This document shows positions 24,796 through 33,528 of a stretch of 64,000 nucleotides of DNA, piece after piece. Within the stretch, counting starts at the first letter, position 1. Every line of letters begins with the position of its first letter. The stretch spans positions 1-64,000 of the forward strand of contig JBHJHD010000040.1 in assembly GCA_050331115.1 (NCBI GenBank), in the 5' to 3' direction. The position numbers and the translations under genes are program-made. This DNA comes from JBCCAG01 sp050331115 (GTDB lineage: Bacteria > Cyanobacteriota > Cyanobacteriia > CAKZMO01). Under the pieces are notes generated by a model that saw only the letters and a list, made by a program, of their open reading frames with translations, did no database searches and had not been told where the DNA came from.

Positions 24796-25464
24796 CTACA
24801 GGCGATCGCTCAAGAGCCACCCTGCTAGCTCCGCAACCCCTAGACCTCTCGGCTGCGTCGTCACCCGCTGCGCGATCGCCTTCAGGCTGGGTAGAGCATT
24901 TTCTACCGCGACGCCCAATCCGCAGCTTTGCAATAGGGCATAGTCATTCTCGGCATCGCCTATGCCCACCACCTCCTCGGGGACTAGCCCCAGGTGGTCG
25001 AGGGCGACCCGCAGTCCCGTCGCTTTATTGACGCCCTCAGGCAATACCATGATTGCCCGCTTATTCAAGATGATCTGTGATTCAAGTCTCATCGCTTCAA
25101 TTGTGCGCTGCACAGTCTCGCCGTGGGGCTGCCAAGTGGAGACGATAATATGGCCTCGATGAATGGGAGCCACCTGCTGAGCCATTAAAGCGGTCACAAA
25201 CGCTTCTGGCGGCGGCTCGCTGAGGAGATGGAGCTTGCCCGTAGCAGGCTGGAAGAAGACGGCTCCGTTTTCGGCCACCACGCCATCAAAAATATTGGCC
25301 TGAGGAAAAGCCTGCTGTAGATCGGCCAGCACCCGGCCCGTCACCATTAGCAGCCGCCCGCCTGCGTCGCGGTAGCGCCGTAGAGCAGACAGCGTATCGG
25401 CGTCTACGACGCCATCAGTGGCAAGGGTTCCGTCGTAGTCCGTAGCGATCGCGCGATATCGCAT
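24796..25464 (-). CDS. HAD-superfamily hydrolase, Cof/phosphoglycolate-phosphatase-like
   Basis: 222 aa. Motif I TDYDGTLA with the nucleophilic Asp, motif II VTGR, conserved Lys in VNKATGL, and motif IV GIGDAENDYALL, followed by GVAVENALPSLK. The small alpha/beta cap between motifs II and III is of the Cof (IIB) type. Sugar-phosphate or nucleotide phosphatase; substrate cannot be set from sequence. The ATG is preceded by AGGCTTTGTC. Confidence 0.88.
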   Translation of the reverse strand: MRYRAIATDYDGTLATDGVVDADTLSALRRYRDAGGRLLMVTGRVLADLQQAFPQANIFDGVVAENGAVFFQPATGKLHLLSEPPPEAFVTALMAQQVAPIHRGHIIVSTWQPHGETVQRTIEAMRLESQIILNKRAIMVLPEGVNKATGLRVALDHLGLVPEEVVGIGDAENDYALLQSCGLGVAVENALPSLKAIAQRVTTQPRGLGVAELAGWLLSDRL

Positions 25465-25828
25465 GACAAAGCCTAAAAGGAGTGTACTGCAGGTTATTCT
25501 AAGCGCGGAGCGGGCGCGCCGAAACCCACGGTGACGTAGCGGTAGCGTGAAATTACTTTAAACAGCTGACTCGGCGCTCGCTGAAGCCCAACTCAACGTA
25601 CGTCTGACCTGGTCTACGGGTTCACAAAAATCGCTTAATTCTCACAAGCTTTACAATTAGGTTTAATCTTTACGGAACTGTTTCTATCAATTTAAGAAAC
25701 ACACGCTTTCTTCATAGAAAGAGGCGTGCGGTTTATCGTTCCTTCGTAATACGCCTTTTTGATACAGGCTAGTATCGTATCAACTCGCATTCCAAAGACA
25801 AAAAAAGTAAGTTTCTATCTTACTGGAG
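25465..25828. other. Intergenic region before the pentapeptide gene
   Basis: 364 nt, AT-richer than the surroundings. It contains an imperfect hairpin around 25705-25735 (CACGCTTTCT ... AGAAAGAGGCGTG) and the GATAC/GTATC palindrome annotated separately. Confidence 0.5.
25759..25783. promoter_or_regulatory. Inverted repeat TTGATAC-N11-GTATCAA
   Basis: Perfect 7-bp arms at 25759-25765 and 25777-25783. An extra GTATC at 25772-25776 gives a nested GATAC-N6-GTATC, so three half-sites lie within 25 bp. Located about 50 nt before the pentapeptide-protein start, a usual operator position. Confidence 0.5.
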
Positions 25829-25837
25829 ATGACCCCC

Positions 25838-26776
25838 GTGACTAACACTGAGACTTTGAAGCAGCGCCCAAAAGATTTCACGAGCACTGATCTTTCCGGC
25901 CATGACTTTTCATATCAAGATCTCAGGGGAGCTACCTTTAAAGGCGCCAACTTGAAAGGCGCTAATTTCTGCCAAGCCAACTTAATCGGCGCCAATTTCT
26001 CCGGCGCCAATTTGAAAAAAGCGAATTTTGACAATGCTGATCTGCTTCGAGCAACGCTCAAATCTGCCAAGCTAGAGTATGCCAACTTGACAGGAGCTAA
26101 TCTCTCTCAAGCCCGCTGTGACGGTGCGCGCTTTATTCGAGCTGATTTAACTGGCGCAAATCTCTCTAGAGCTGTTTTAATAGAAGCCAATCTCTCGGAA
26201 GCGACTATTAAGCACGCGCGTTTGGTTTACGCTAAGTTGCAGCGATCGCTGCTGAGCGTGACGCTTTTTCAAGAATCAGATTTGACCAAGGCTGATTTCA
26301 CAGACGCCAAGTTTTCTAGGACTAACTTTGCCAACGCGGTGTTGACAGGAGCGACTGTTGCTGAGGTTGAGCTACACAATAATTGCTACCTCAAGGGCGC
26401 AACGCTTCCCCATGAAAGGGCTTCCCACCGTCAGAGTGCCGCTGCGCAACCCCAGTCTTCAGTCGAGAAGGCCTACAGGGTTCAGGCCTCTTCCGCAACG
26501 GCCTCAGCCAGCGTGCCTAGCTCCAAAAAATTGCTCTATCGGGGACGTACCGCCGTCAATCAAACGGCACAAGAAATGGATGCCTCACCTGTTGCCCGTG
26601 CTGCTGATAGTACAAACCACGCCCAGGGAACCTATCGCGGGCGCTCCATGCATATAAAGGCCCAGCCCCTCAAGGCCCAAGACCGCACCGCGAGCAATCG
26701 CCAGCCGGCTAAATTTACCGCTCCCATCAGCGTTTCAGGTCGGACGATCTCTCAAAACCGTCTAGCCACCTCCTAG
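25838..26776 (+). CDS. Pentapeptide-repeat protein with DUF4278-like C-terminal motifs
   Basis: 312 aa from GTG 25838, which has CTGGAG nine nt upstream; the ATG three codons earlier is too close to that site, though possible. Residues about 15-185 are A(D/N)Lxx pentapeptide repeats (GANFSGANLKKANFDNADLL) forming a right-handed beta helix. The last 110 residues are Ser/Ala/Arg-rich and carry YRGR twice (LLYRGRTAV, GTYRGRSMH), reminiscent of the DUF4278 LxYRGxxY motif. Soluble; role unknown. A palindromic operator lies upstream. Confidence 0.85.
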   Translation: MTNTETLKQRPKDFTSTDLSGHDFSYQDLRGATFKGANLKGANFCQANLIGANFSGANLKKANFDNADLLRATLKSAKLEYANLTGANLSQARCDGARFIRADLTGANLSRAVLIEANLSEATIKHARLVYAKLQRSLLSVTLFQESDLTKADFTDAKFSRTNFANAVLTGATVAEVELHNNCYLKGATLPHERASHRQSAAAQPQSSVEKAYRVQASSATASASVPSSKKLLYRGRTAVNQTAQEMDASPVARAADSTNHAQGTYRGRSMHIKAQPLKAQDRTASNRQPAKFTAPISVSGRTISQNRLATS

Positions 26777-26810
26777 CCTGAATAGCGCAGCCCTGCTCAA
26801 GTCAACGCTA

Positions 26811-26953
26811 AGAGGGCGTTTGAAAAGTGACAAAAGTCCTGCATTACCCCCTCTAGCTCCCCTACGCCCTGCGGGCAGGCTAACGCCAGAGTAAGGGGGA
26901 GAACTGGGCTTCCCCTCCCGGTAAGGGAGGATTGAGGGGGGTGAAGCAGGAGT
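26811..26953 (+). mobile_element. MITE-like element, copy 1 (right end lost)
   Basis: Starts CTAAGAGGGCGTTTGAAAAG and continues with CCTGCATTACCCCCTCTAGC. This matches, in the opposite orientation, the complete element at 51070-51221. The right terminal repeat is missing, and the element abuts the end of the tricorn-like gene (stop at 26959). It holds no gene. Confidence 0.65.
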
Positions 26954-26958
26954 ATAGA

Positions 26959-29900
26959 CTACGGCAGATGGAGCCGCGGGCGATCGCCAAAGTCCGGCAG
27001 TTTAACCGGGTTCTCCTCTAGCTGCTTGAGGATCACCTCGATGCCTCGTTCGAGCTGTGGGTCTTTGCCTGCAGCCCAGTCGTGGGGCGAAATCTCTACT
27101 GGAATCGTGGGGTCGGTGCCGTAGTTCTCGACGCCCCAGCCCACGTCCTTAAACCAAAACGAATATTCGGGTTGGGTGACAATGCTGTGGTCTACCAGCT
27201 GGTAGCGCGGCCAAATGCCGATTACGCCGCCCCAGGTGCGGGTGCCAATTAGCGGTCCAATATCCATTAGCTTGAAGCAGTGGCTGAAGATATCGCCGTC
27301 GGAGCCCGCTTGTTCATTGGTGAGGGCAGCAATCGGCCCTGCCATCGAATCTGCCGGGTAGGGCTCAGGCTTTTCCCACCGGGGCACGTCGTATCCAATG
27401 CGCTGGCGGGCCAGCTTCTCCAAAATGAGCTGAGACACATGGCCGCCGCCGTTGAAGCGTACATCGACCAGAAGCCCTTCTTTGTGCACCTCTGCAAAGT
27501 AGTAGCGATGAAACTCAGCGTAGCCCTGGGGCCCCATATCGGGGATATGCACATACCCCACCCGGCCGCCAGTCGCCTCGGTGACGGTCTGATGGTTGCG
27601 CTCCACCCATTCTCGGTAGCGCAGCTGGCGATCGCGCTCTAGCGTTTTGACCGTTACGGTACGCCGATTTCCATCGCGCGCCACCGTCAGCTGCACGCGA
27701 CAGCCCGCCTGGTGCACCAGCAGCTCGTGGGGGCCGACCTGAGGCGTCAGCCGCTGGCCGTTGATGGCTAGGAGGCGATCGCCCGGGCTCACATTTATCC
27801 CCATCTCCTGTAAGGGGGAGGCCTGCTTACTCCAGACGTCTCCCTGAACAATATGGGCAATGCGGTAGGCCTCGGCTTCTGGGCTATAGGCAAAGTCGGC
27901 CCCTAAAAAGCCCATGGCGTAGTCCGGCTCTTCCCGGTAGTCACCCCCCATTTCGTAGGCGTGGGAGGTGCCGAGCTCTCCCTGCATCTCCCACACCAGA
28001 TCAGAGAACTCAGAGCGGGTCGAAACGCGGCTTAGCAGGGGGTGATAGCGCTCATACACCCGCACCCAGTCTACCCCCGAGAGGTCTTCCGTCCAAAAGT
28101 GGTCCCGCTGCAGGCCCCAGATTTCCGCTAGCATTTGCTGCCACTCCTGCTGGGGCAACACTGAGATGCGCACCCGCTCTAAATCTAGCCAGCCAGTCTT
28201 GCGGCTCGGGTCGTCGTCATCGCTGTGGTCATCACCCTCCGACTGGGGCTTAGCCGCACAGACCCGCAGGCGATCGCCCGACCGATAGATCAGCGTGCTG
28301 TGGTCACGGCCCACTTTAAAGTCGCTTACCTTCTCCGCCACCAGCTCGCAGTTTTGGGCTTTGAAGTCGTAGAGCTCAATTTTGCCGTCTGCTGGCGGGG
28401 TCATATCGGCCCAATCTCCCCCGAGACTTCCCTTGACGGGCAGTGAGCTAAACAGTACCCCGTCCTTAAAGCCCTGAATTTGCTCGTAGCGACCCTCCGC
28501 CACCGGAAAGCCCGCCACCCGCTGCTCTATGCCCGCTAGCTCGATGGTCAGCGGCGCTGGCCTATCTAAGTCGGGGCGATCGCCTCCGGAGGATGGCTCG
28601 CCATCGTCGGGGCCATGATCGCCTTTCTCCTCCTCCTTCTCGTCTTCAGACAGCGGCTTGGGCACCGGCACGAAGGGAGAGAGGGTATCCTTTTGAAGCG
28701 AAATCAGGAACGGACGCGTGGCGCGGGGGAAGTTGAGGTCGAAGTAGACGCTGTCGTACACCGGGTTGAACTCTCGCACCGACAGGAAATAGATAAACTT
28801 GCCCTGGGGGTCAAAGCTGGGGTCGTAGTCGAAAAAGCGCGGCGGCGTCAGGCGGTGGGTCTCGCCGTCGGCGACGTGGCACAGCTTGATAGACGAGGTG
28901 TATTGGGTTTCGCTGTAGCCATAGACCACCCACTCGCCGTCGGCAGACCAGCTAAAGCCGTGGATGCGCTGGTAGGGGCTGCGGTCTAGCACGCGGGACT
29001 GCTGGCTCTCTAGATCAATCCAGATGAGCTCGTGGCGATGGTTAGAGAGTATCACTTGGTTGCCAACGGGCGACGCCTTCAGGTCCACCACGCGGCCAAT
29101 GTCTAGCGCGCCTAGGAGGGTGGGGGCTACGTCAAAGTCGGTGCTCAACAGGGCTAGAGCTTCCGAGCCGCTGCCTGATGCCCCATTCGCCCCATCGGCA
29201 GTGCCCACTTGCTCACCTTGGGCACCCGTCGCCCCCACGCTTACCGCTACAAAACGGCTGCCGCCATGTAGCCACTGGGCAAGGCGGTATCGACCGGCCC
29301 CGGCAGGCATCAGCGGCATCACGGCCCCTTCCCAATGGCCAAAGCTAAAGCCCTGGCCGCGGCTGGTCACGAGGGTGGCGTGGCCCTTGGGGTGCAGGTC
29401 GTAGTCTTCGAGGTAATGGCCCGCGTCGACGAACTTGCGCTGCCGCTGCACGCGGGGGCTGTGGAACTCGACCGAAATGAGGTGCTCGCGGCCCGAGGCC
29501 ACGTCGAAGTAGAACAGGTCAGCCCCAGCGTGGTAGACGATGCGCTGTCCGCTGGTGGTGGCGTTGCGCAGGTAATAGTCCTCGTGGTTTGTCAACCGCT
29601 GCAGGTCGTCGCCCGCGGGCGTACAGGTGTAGAGATTGCCGATGCCCTCGTGGTCGGAAATAAAGTAGATGCGATCGCCCACCCACATCGGCGCGGCAAT
29701 GTTGCCCTGGAGGTCTAGCAGCCGCTCAAAGTGGCCGTCGCCGCTGACGTCGATCCACATGACCCCAGCCAGACCGCCCCGATAGCGCTTCCACCGGGCA
29801 GGGTCGCCAATGTTGCGCCCCAAAAGCACGCCGCCTTGGGGACCAAATGACACCTTATGGGCCATCCCGTAGGGCAAGCGCTGCGGCAGGCCACCCTCAG

Positions 29901-30267
29901 CGCTAATGCTGTGCAGCTGCATCAGGCGACGAAAGGGCTGACCGGCGCTGCTGGCAAAGATAATAGACTTTCCATCCGGGCTCCAGCCCGCCACCTGAGC
30001 CCCTACGCCCAGAAAGGTCAATCGCCTGGCGCTTCCGCCCGTCGCGGGCATCACGTACACCTCGGCGTGGCCCTCCTCTCGGCCCACAAAGGCAATCTGC
30101 TGGCCGCTGGGGGAGAGCGCTGGATGGCTAACTTCTCCCAGGTTTGCGGTGAGCCGCAGAGCAACGCCGCCGCCCACGGGCACGCTCCATAAATCGTCTT
30201 CACAGACAAACACCACGCGATCGCCGTGGAGGGTTGGAAAGCGGTAGTAGCCGGATGGATTATTCAT
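26959..30267 (-). CDS. Tricorn-type S41 family serine protease
   Basis: 1102 aa. Residues 1 to about 330 form a WD/TolB-type beta propeller (GQQIAFVGREEGHAEVYVM), followed by a second propeller-like part, an acidic linker (SEDEKEEEKGDHGPDDGEPS), a PDZ domain around 860-930 (NVSPGDRLLAINGQRL) and the C-terminal S41 core. The catalytic serine sits in NEQAGSDGDIF, as in tricorn. No signal peptide, so cytosolic. Tricorn cores cut peptides released by other proteases. The 3' end touches a MITE remnant. Confidence 0.92.
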   Translation of the reverse strand: MNNPSGYYRFPTLHGDRVVFVCEDDLWSVPVGGGVALRLTANLGEVSHPALSPSGQQIAFVGREEGHAEVYVMPATGGSARRLTFLGVGAQVAGWSPDGKSIIFASSAGQPFRRLMQLHSISAEGGLPQRLPYGMAHKVSFGPQGGVLLGRNIGDPARWKRYRGGLAGVMWIDVSGDGHFERLLDLQGNIAAPMWVGDRIYFISDHEGIGNLYTCTPAGDDLQRLTNHEDYYLRNATTSGQRIVYHAGADLFYFDVASGREHLISVEFHSPRVQRQRKFVDAGHYLEDYDLHPKGHATLVTSRGQGFSFGHWEGAVMPLMPAGAGRYRLAQWLHGGSRFVAVSVGATGAQGEQVGTADGANGASGSGSEALALLSTDFDVAPTLLGALDIGRVVDLKASPVGNQVILSNHRHELIWIDLESQQSRVLDRSPYQRIHGFSWSADGEWVVYGYSETQYTSSIKLCHVADGETHRLTPPRFFDYDPSFDPQGKFIYFLSVREFNPVYDSVYFDLNFPRATRPFLISLQKDTLSPFVPVPKPLSEDEKEEEKGDHGPDDGEPSSGGDRPDLDRPAPLTIELAGIEQRVAGFPVAEGRYEQIQGFKDGVLFSSLPVKGSLGGDWADMTPPADGKIELYDFKAQNCELVAEKVSDFKVGRDHSTLIYRSGDRLRVCAAKPQSEGDDHSDDDDPSRKTGWLDLERVRISVLPQQEWQQMLAEIWGLQRDHFWTEDLSGVDWVRVYERYHPLLSRVSTRSEFSDLVWEMQGELGTSHAYEMGGDYREEPDYAMGFLGADFAYSPEAEAYRIAHIVQGDVWSKQASPLQEMGINVSPGDRLLAINGQRLTPQVGPHELLVHQAGCRVQLTVARDGNRRTVTVKTLERDRQLRYREWVERNHQTVTEATGGRVGYVHIPDMGPQGYAEFHRYYFAEVHKEGLLVDVRFNGGGHVSQLILEKLARQRIGYDVPRWEKPEPYPADSMAGPIAALTNEQAGSDGDIFSHCFKLMDIGPLIGTRTWGGVIGIWPRYQLVDHSIVTQPEYSFWFKDVGWGVENYGTDPTIPVEISPHDWAAGKDPQLERGIEVILKQLEENPVKLPDFGDRPRLHLP

Positions 30268-30569
30268 TTTTGAGCGTTAGAGGTGCCGTATGACCGAAAT
30301 TAATCATAGTCAGGCTTTGGGCGAAAACCGTAAGAAGTTAACGATGCGCAACAAATATTGCGTTGGCGCTGTTGCTCAGGACAGCACGACCGGCTGAAAG
30401 CCCTAAATTTTGCAGGCAACAGCGCGCGCTGTTGCCCTGATGTATCAGAACAATTGCTGTAGAACTCCTGGTGAGCTAAGCCGCTTATCAGGGAATTTTC
30501 AGGGACGTTAGGCTTAATAGCCAAAGTAGATGTTCTGAAACAAGATTTTGTGACTAGCTGGGAGATTTG
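30268..30569. other. Intergenic region with a perfect 22-bp palindrome
   Basis: 302 nt. GGCAACAGCGC at 30415-30425 is followed directly by its reverse complement (30426-30436). A further half, GCGCTGTTGC, is at 30366-30375. AATATTGCGTTGGC at 30354 recurs at 46976 and 58981. Confidence 0.5.
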
Positions 30570-30767
30570 ATGAGCTACCTCGACACCACAACCCGGTTTT
30601 ACAGCGATGTCGCTAAAGACCCGATGGTGGGGCTGTGCTGTGTGCAGAGTACCCCCCTGCAGCTGCCCGGCCTTACTGTTCCGGTGCTGATGCAGGAGAT
30701 GAACTACGGCTGTGGAACCGTCGACCTAGTTTTACGACGGTGGGGGCTGCTGCTAGCAAAATTTTAG
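30570..30767 (+). pseudogene. N-terminal remnant of an arsM-like methyltransferase gene
   Basis: 65 codons from ATG 30570 with GGAG five nt upstream. The first 50 residues match the start of the cyanobacterial arsenosugar-type arsenite methyltransferase: YLDTTTRFYSDVAKDP, GLCCVQSTPLQLPGL and MQEMNYGCGT. The match ends at YGCGT; the rest (VDLVLRRWGLLLAKF) looks like an internally deleted, out-of-frame piece of the following VLYVGVGGG region. The SAM domain (over 200 residues) is gone. The intact start signals suggest recent loss. An alternative, a deliberately short peptide, is less likely. Confidence 0.7.
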
Positions 30768-30794
30768 TTTGTGAGGACTTTGAAGCGATAAGGA

Positions 30795-32396
30795 CTACGT
30801 CTTCGCTAGGCGATCGCTGTCCCAGACCGAGGCGAAGTCTTCGTCGGTTTTGGCCTGTTCGCGGTACTGGGGATGTAGCGCGATCGCCTCTTCAAGCTGC
30901 TCTAGGGCTCGCTCCACCTTGCCCCACAGCGCATAGCAGCAGGCCTTGTTATATACCGCAAACCGATAGTCCGGCTGCATCGCCAAAGCCGCGTCATAGG
31001 CCGCGATCGCTTCCTCATAGCGCCCCTGCCGCGCTAAAGCGTTCCCCTGGTTGTAGCGCGTCTCGTAGTCCCCCTTTGGTAAGGAGGGCTCGTTCCCGGT
31101 AGAGGCGTCGTCAGCGCCGGTGCTGGCCGCCTCGCTTTCCGCTGCCGCTTCATCTGGCTCCGAGTCATCCACTCGCGATATCGCCTGAGCTATATCCTCT
31201 ACGTCCTCTACCGGCTTAGCGATCGCTGCTTCCTCTGGCTCGGCTTGGCGTTCCAAATCATTGGGCTGCTGACTACCGGGCTTTGGCTGCTCTACCAGCA
31301 GCGGTAGCTCTGGCTTGTCGGGCAAGGCCGTTTCTAAACCAGCAGGCTCAAACGGGTTAGCGTCTGAGGCTGCTGCCGCTGCATTAGCTGCATCTGGCGC
31401 ATCTGCTGCGTTTGAGGCTTCGATTTGGCTTGTATTTGATTGGCTTGTATCTGATTGGTTTATGTCTAAGGCGATCGCAGCTCTGAGCCGGACGAGCTGC
31501 TGACGGACAAAACTGGGATAGCTGGTCTCACGGTGATTCGTGCCGCGATAGTCTTGGCGAAAGTCGAGGGCGTTGGCATAGGCTTCCACTGCATCTTGGT
31601 AGCGCCTTAGCCTACGGAAAGCGTATCCCTGGTCTTGCAGCACCTCTTGATCTTCAGGGTCTAAATCTAAAACCGCTCCAATGGCGGCGATCGCTTCCCG
31701 GTACTGGCCCAGATAGGTGAGGGACAGGCCTTGAGCAAACAGCGCCTCAATCCTGCTGGGCTGCAGGGAGAGCAAGCTATCCCAGGCGGCGGCGGCCTTG
31801 CCGTGGCGGCCTAGGTTGCACAGCAGCATAGCTTTGCCGTAGTGCGCTTTAACCCCGCCAGGGTTGAGGTCAAGGGCAGCATCAAGAGCCGAGATCGCGG
31901 CCTGCTCTCGGCCGAGCTTGCCCAACGTAACGGCCTTGTTGTACCAGGTGCGACCGTCGTCGGGGTGGGCTGACAAGACCTGATTAAAAGCAGCAATCGC
32001 CTCTGGGTAGCGGTTGAGCAGCCCCAGCACAACCCCATCGGCGGGGTCGCCCGGACTAGAGTGCTCGTAGGTGGCGATCGCGGCCTCGTAAGCGCTCAAG
32101 GTATTGTGAACGCGACGCCCAGCGTCGCTAGCCTCTCGCTGGTGGGCGTCCAGCAAGGCCTTGGCGTCCCACACCGCGATCGCCTCACGGTAGTTGCTTT
32201 CGTATGCGTCAATCAGGCCTTGCTCAAACCTCAGCTTAGCCCAGTCCTCTGGCGACACTGTCTCAGCCCCTCGCTCAAGCAGCGCTTGAACCGTAAGCCG
32301 CCTCTCCCGCCTCACCTGCAGCGACAAATAATCTTCTGTCCGCGCTAATATCGCTTTCACCTGCTGGTGCTGCTCAAGATTCCTTTCGCCGCCCAT
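30795..32396 (-). CDS. TPR-repeat protein
   Basis: 533 aa, cytosolic. Tetratricopeptide repeats fill about 120-300 (AIAAFNQVLSAHPDDGRTWY, ALFAQGLSLTYLGQYREAI) and about 435-515 (YNQGNALARQGRYEEAIAAY). Between them is an Ala/Asp/Glu/Ser-rich, probably disordered linker of about 130 residues with the short repeat NQSDTSQSNTSQ. Scaffold role inferred; no partner obvious. The 3' end is about 27 nt from the arsM-like remnant. Confidence 0.85.
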   Translation of the reverse strand: MGGERNLEQHQQVKAILARTEDYLSLQVRRERRLTVQALLERGAETVSPEDWAKLRFEQGLIDAYESNYREAIAVWDAKALLDAHQREASDAGRRVHNTLSAYEAAIATYEHSSPGDPADGVVLGLLNRYPEAIAAFNQVLSAHPDDGRTWYNKAVTLGKLGREQAAISALDAALDLNPGGVKAHYGKAMLLCNLGRHGKAAAAWDSLLSLQPSRIEALFAQGLSLTYLGQYREAIAAIGAVLDLDPEDQEVLQDQGYAFRRLRRYQDAVEAYANALDFRQDYRGTNHRETSYPSFVRQQLVRLRAAIALDINQSDTSQSNTSQIEASNAADAPDAANAAAAASDANPFEPAGLETALPDKPELPLLVEQPKPGSQQPNDLERQAEPEEAAIAKPVEDVEDIAQAISRVDDSEPDEAAAESEAASTGADDASTGNEPSLPKGDYETRYNQGNALARQGRYEEAIAAYDAALAMQPDYRFAVYNKACCYALWGKVERALEQLEEAIALHPQYREQAKTDEDFASVWDSDRLAKT

Positions 32397-32538
32397 GCCC
32401 TATTTCCGTGCGCTTCCCTAGTGGCCCTTCTCATCTTATTCGATAGGGTGACCGCGATCGCCTTCGCCAATTTAGGGTAAGCTTAGCTTATCTGATAAAA
32501 TCTTATAAAAAGTTAACGATATAACGTTTAAGTTCCCC

Positions 32539-33516
32539 ATGAAAGTATTGATCGTTGGTGCGACGGGTACCCTGGGTCGGCAAATTGCCCGCCGTGCTTT
32601 AGATGAGGGCCATCAGGTCCGCTGTCTAGTCCGAAGTTTTCGGAAAGCCGCTTTTCTCAAGGAATGGGGAACTGAGCTAGCGGGCGGAGACATCTGCAGA
32701 CCCGATACCCTGCCCGCCGCCTTAGAGGGCGTCGACGCCGTGATCGATGCCGCTACGGCCCGCGCCACCGACGCTCTGTCCATTCGTCAGGTGGATTGGG
32801 AGGGCAAGGTCAACCTAATCAAGGCCACTCAAGCCGCTGGCGTCAAGCGCTTCATCTTCTTTTCTATCCTGGATGCTGACCAATACCCGGACGTGCCTCT
32901 GATGGAGATCAAGCGGTGCACGGAGGCCTATCTGTCAGAGTCCGGCTTAGATTACACCATTCTCCAGCCCTGCGGCTTCCTCCAAGGTCTCATTGGCCAA
33001 TACGCTATTCCTATCCTAGAAGGGCAAGCGGTCTGGGTTATGGGAGAGACTTCTCCTACCGCCTACATGAATACTCAAGACATCGCTCGCTTCGCCATTC
33101 AGGCACTAGAGCGCCCAGACACCATGGGTCAGTCTTTCCCCGTTGTGGGCAGCCGGGCCTGGGGCGCTTACGAGATCATCCGGCTGTGCGAGCGTCTGTC
33201 CCGTAAGGACGCCCGCATTACCCGCATGCCCAGCGGCCTGCTGCGGGTGATTCGGCGGTCGGCCGGAGTTTTTCAGTGGACCTGGAATATTGGCGATCGC
33301 CTCGCCTTTATGGAAGTGGTGGCTTCGGGTCGGCCGTTAAATGCCGATATGGAGAAAACCTACAGCGCTTTCGACATCGATCCTGACAGCATCACGACTT
33401 TGGAAGCCTACCTGCAGGAATATTTCGACCGCATCCTCAAGAAGCTGCTGGAGATCGACTACGAGAAGCAAAAATCTAAGAAGAAAAAGAAAACCCCGTT
33501 CAAAACGGGGGTTTAG
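32539..33516 (+). CDS. ycf39: Ycf39-type NAD(P)-binding photosystem II assembly factor
   Basis: 325 aa, atypical short-chain dehydrogenase. Rossmann motif VGATGTLGRQIARRALDEGH at the start, the typical Ycf39 segment CLVRSFRKAAFLKEWGTELA, and IEMKRCTEAYL-like substrate region. In cyanobacteria Ycf39, like plant HCF244, helps chlorophyll delivery to and synthesis of D1 in photosystem II assembly, with high-light-inducible proteins. The C-terminal end is Lys-rich and its last codons form a hairpin (33494-33510). Confidence 0.93.
   Translation: MKVLIVGATGTLGRQIARRALDEGHQVRCLVRSFRKAAFLKEWGTELAGGDICRPDTLPAALEGVDAVIDAATARATDALSIRQVDWEGKVNLIKATQAAGVKRFIFFSILDADQYPDVPLMEIKRCTEAYLSESGLDYTILQPCGFLQGLIGQYAIPILEGQAVWVMGETSPTAYMNTQDIARFAIQALERPDTMGQSFPVVGSRAWGAYEIIRLCERLSRKDARITRMPSGLLRVIRRSAGVFQWTWNIGDRLAFMEVVASGRPLNADMEKTYSAFDIDPDSITTLEAYLQEYFDRILKKLLEIDYEKQKSKKKKKTPFKTGV
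33494..33514 (+). terminator. Hairpin inside the end of ycf39
   Basis: CCCCGTT-CAA-AACGGGG followed by GTTT, lying within the last codons and ending just before the TAG at 33514. It may end part of the transcription before the histidine-phosphatase gene, whose ATG is 12 nt after the stop. Confidence 0.5.
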
Positions 33517-33528
33517 GCCTCAAGCCGA

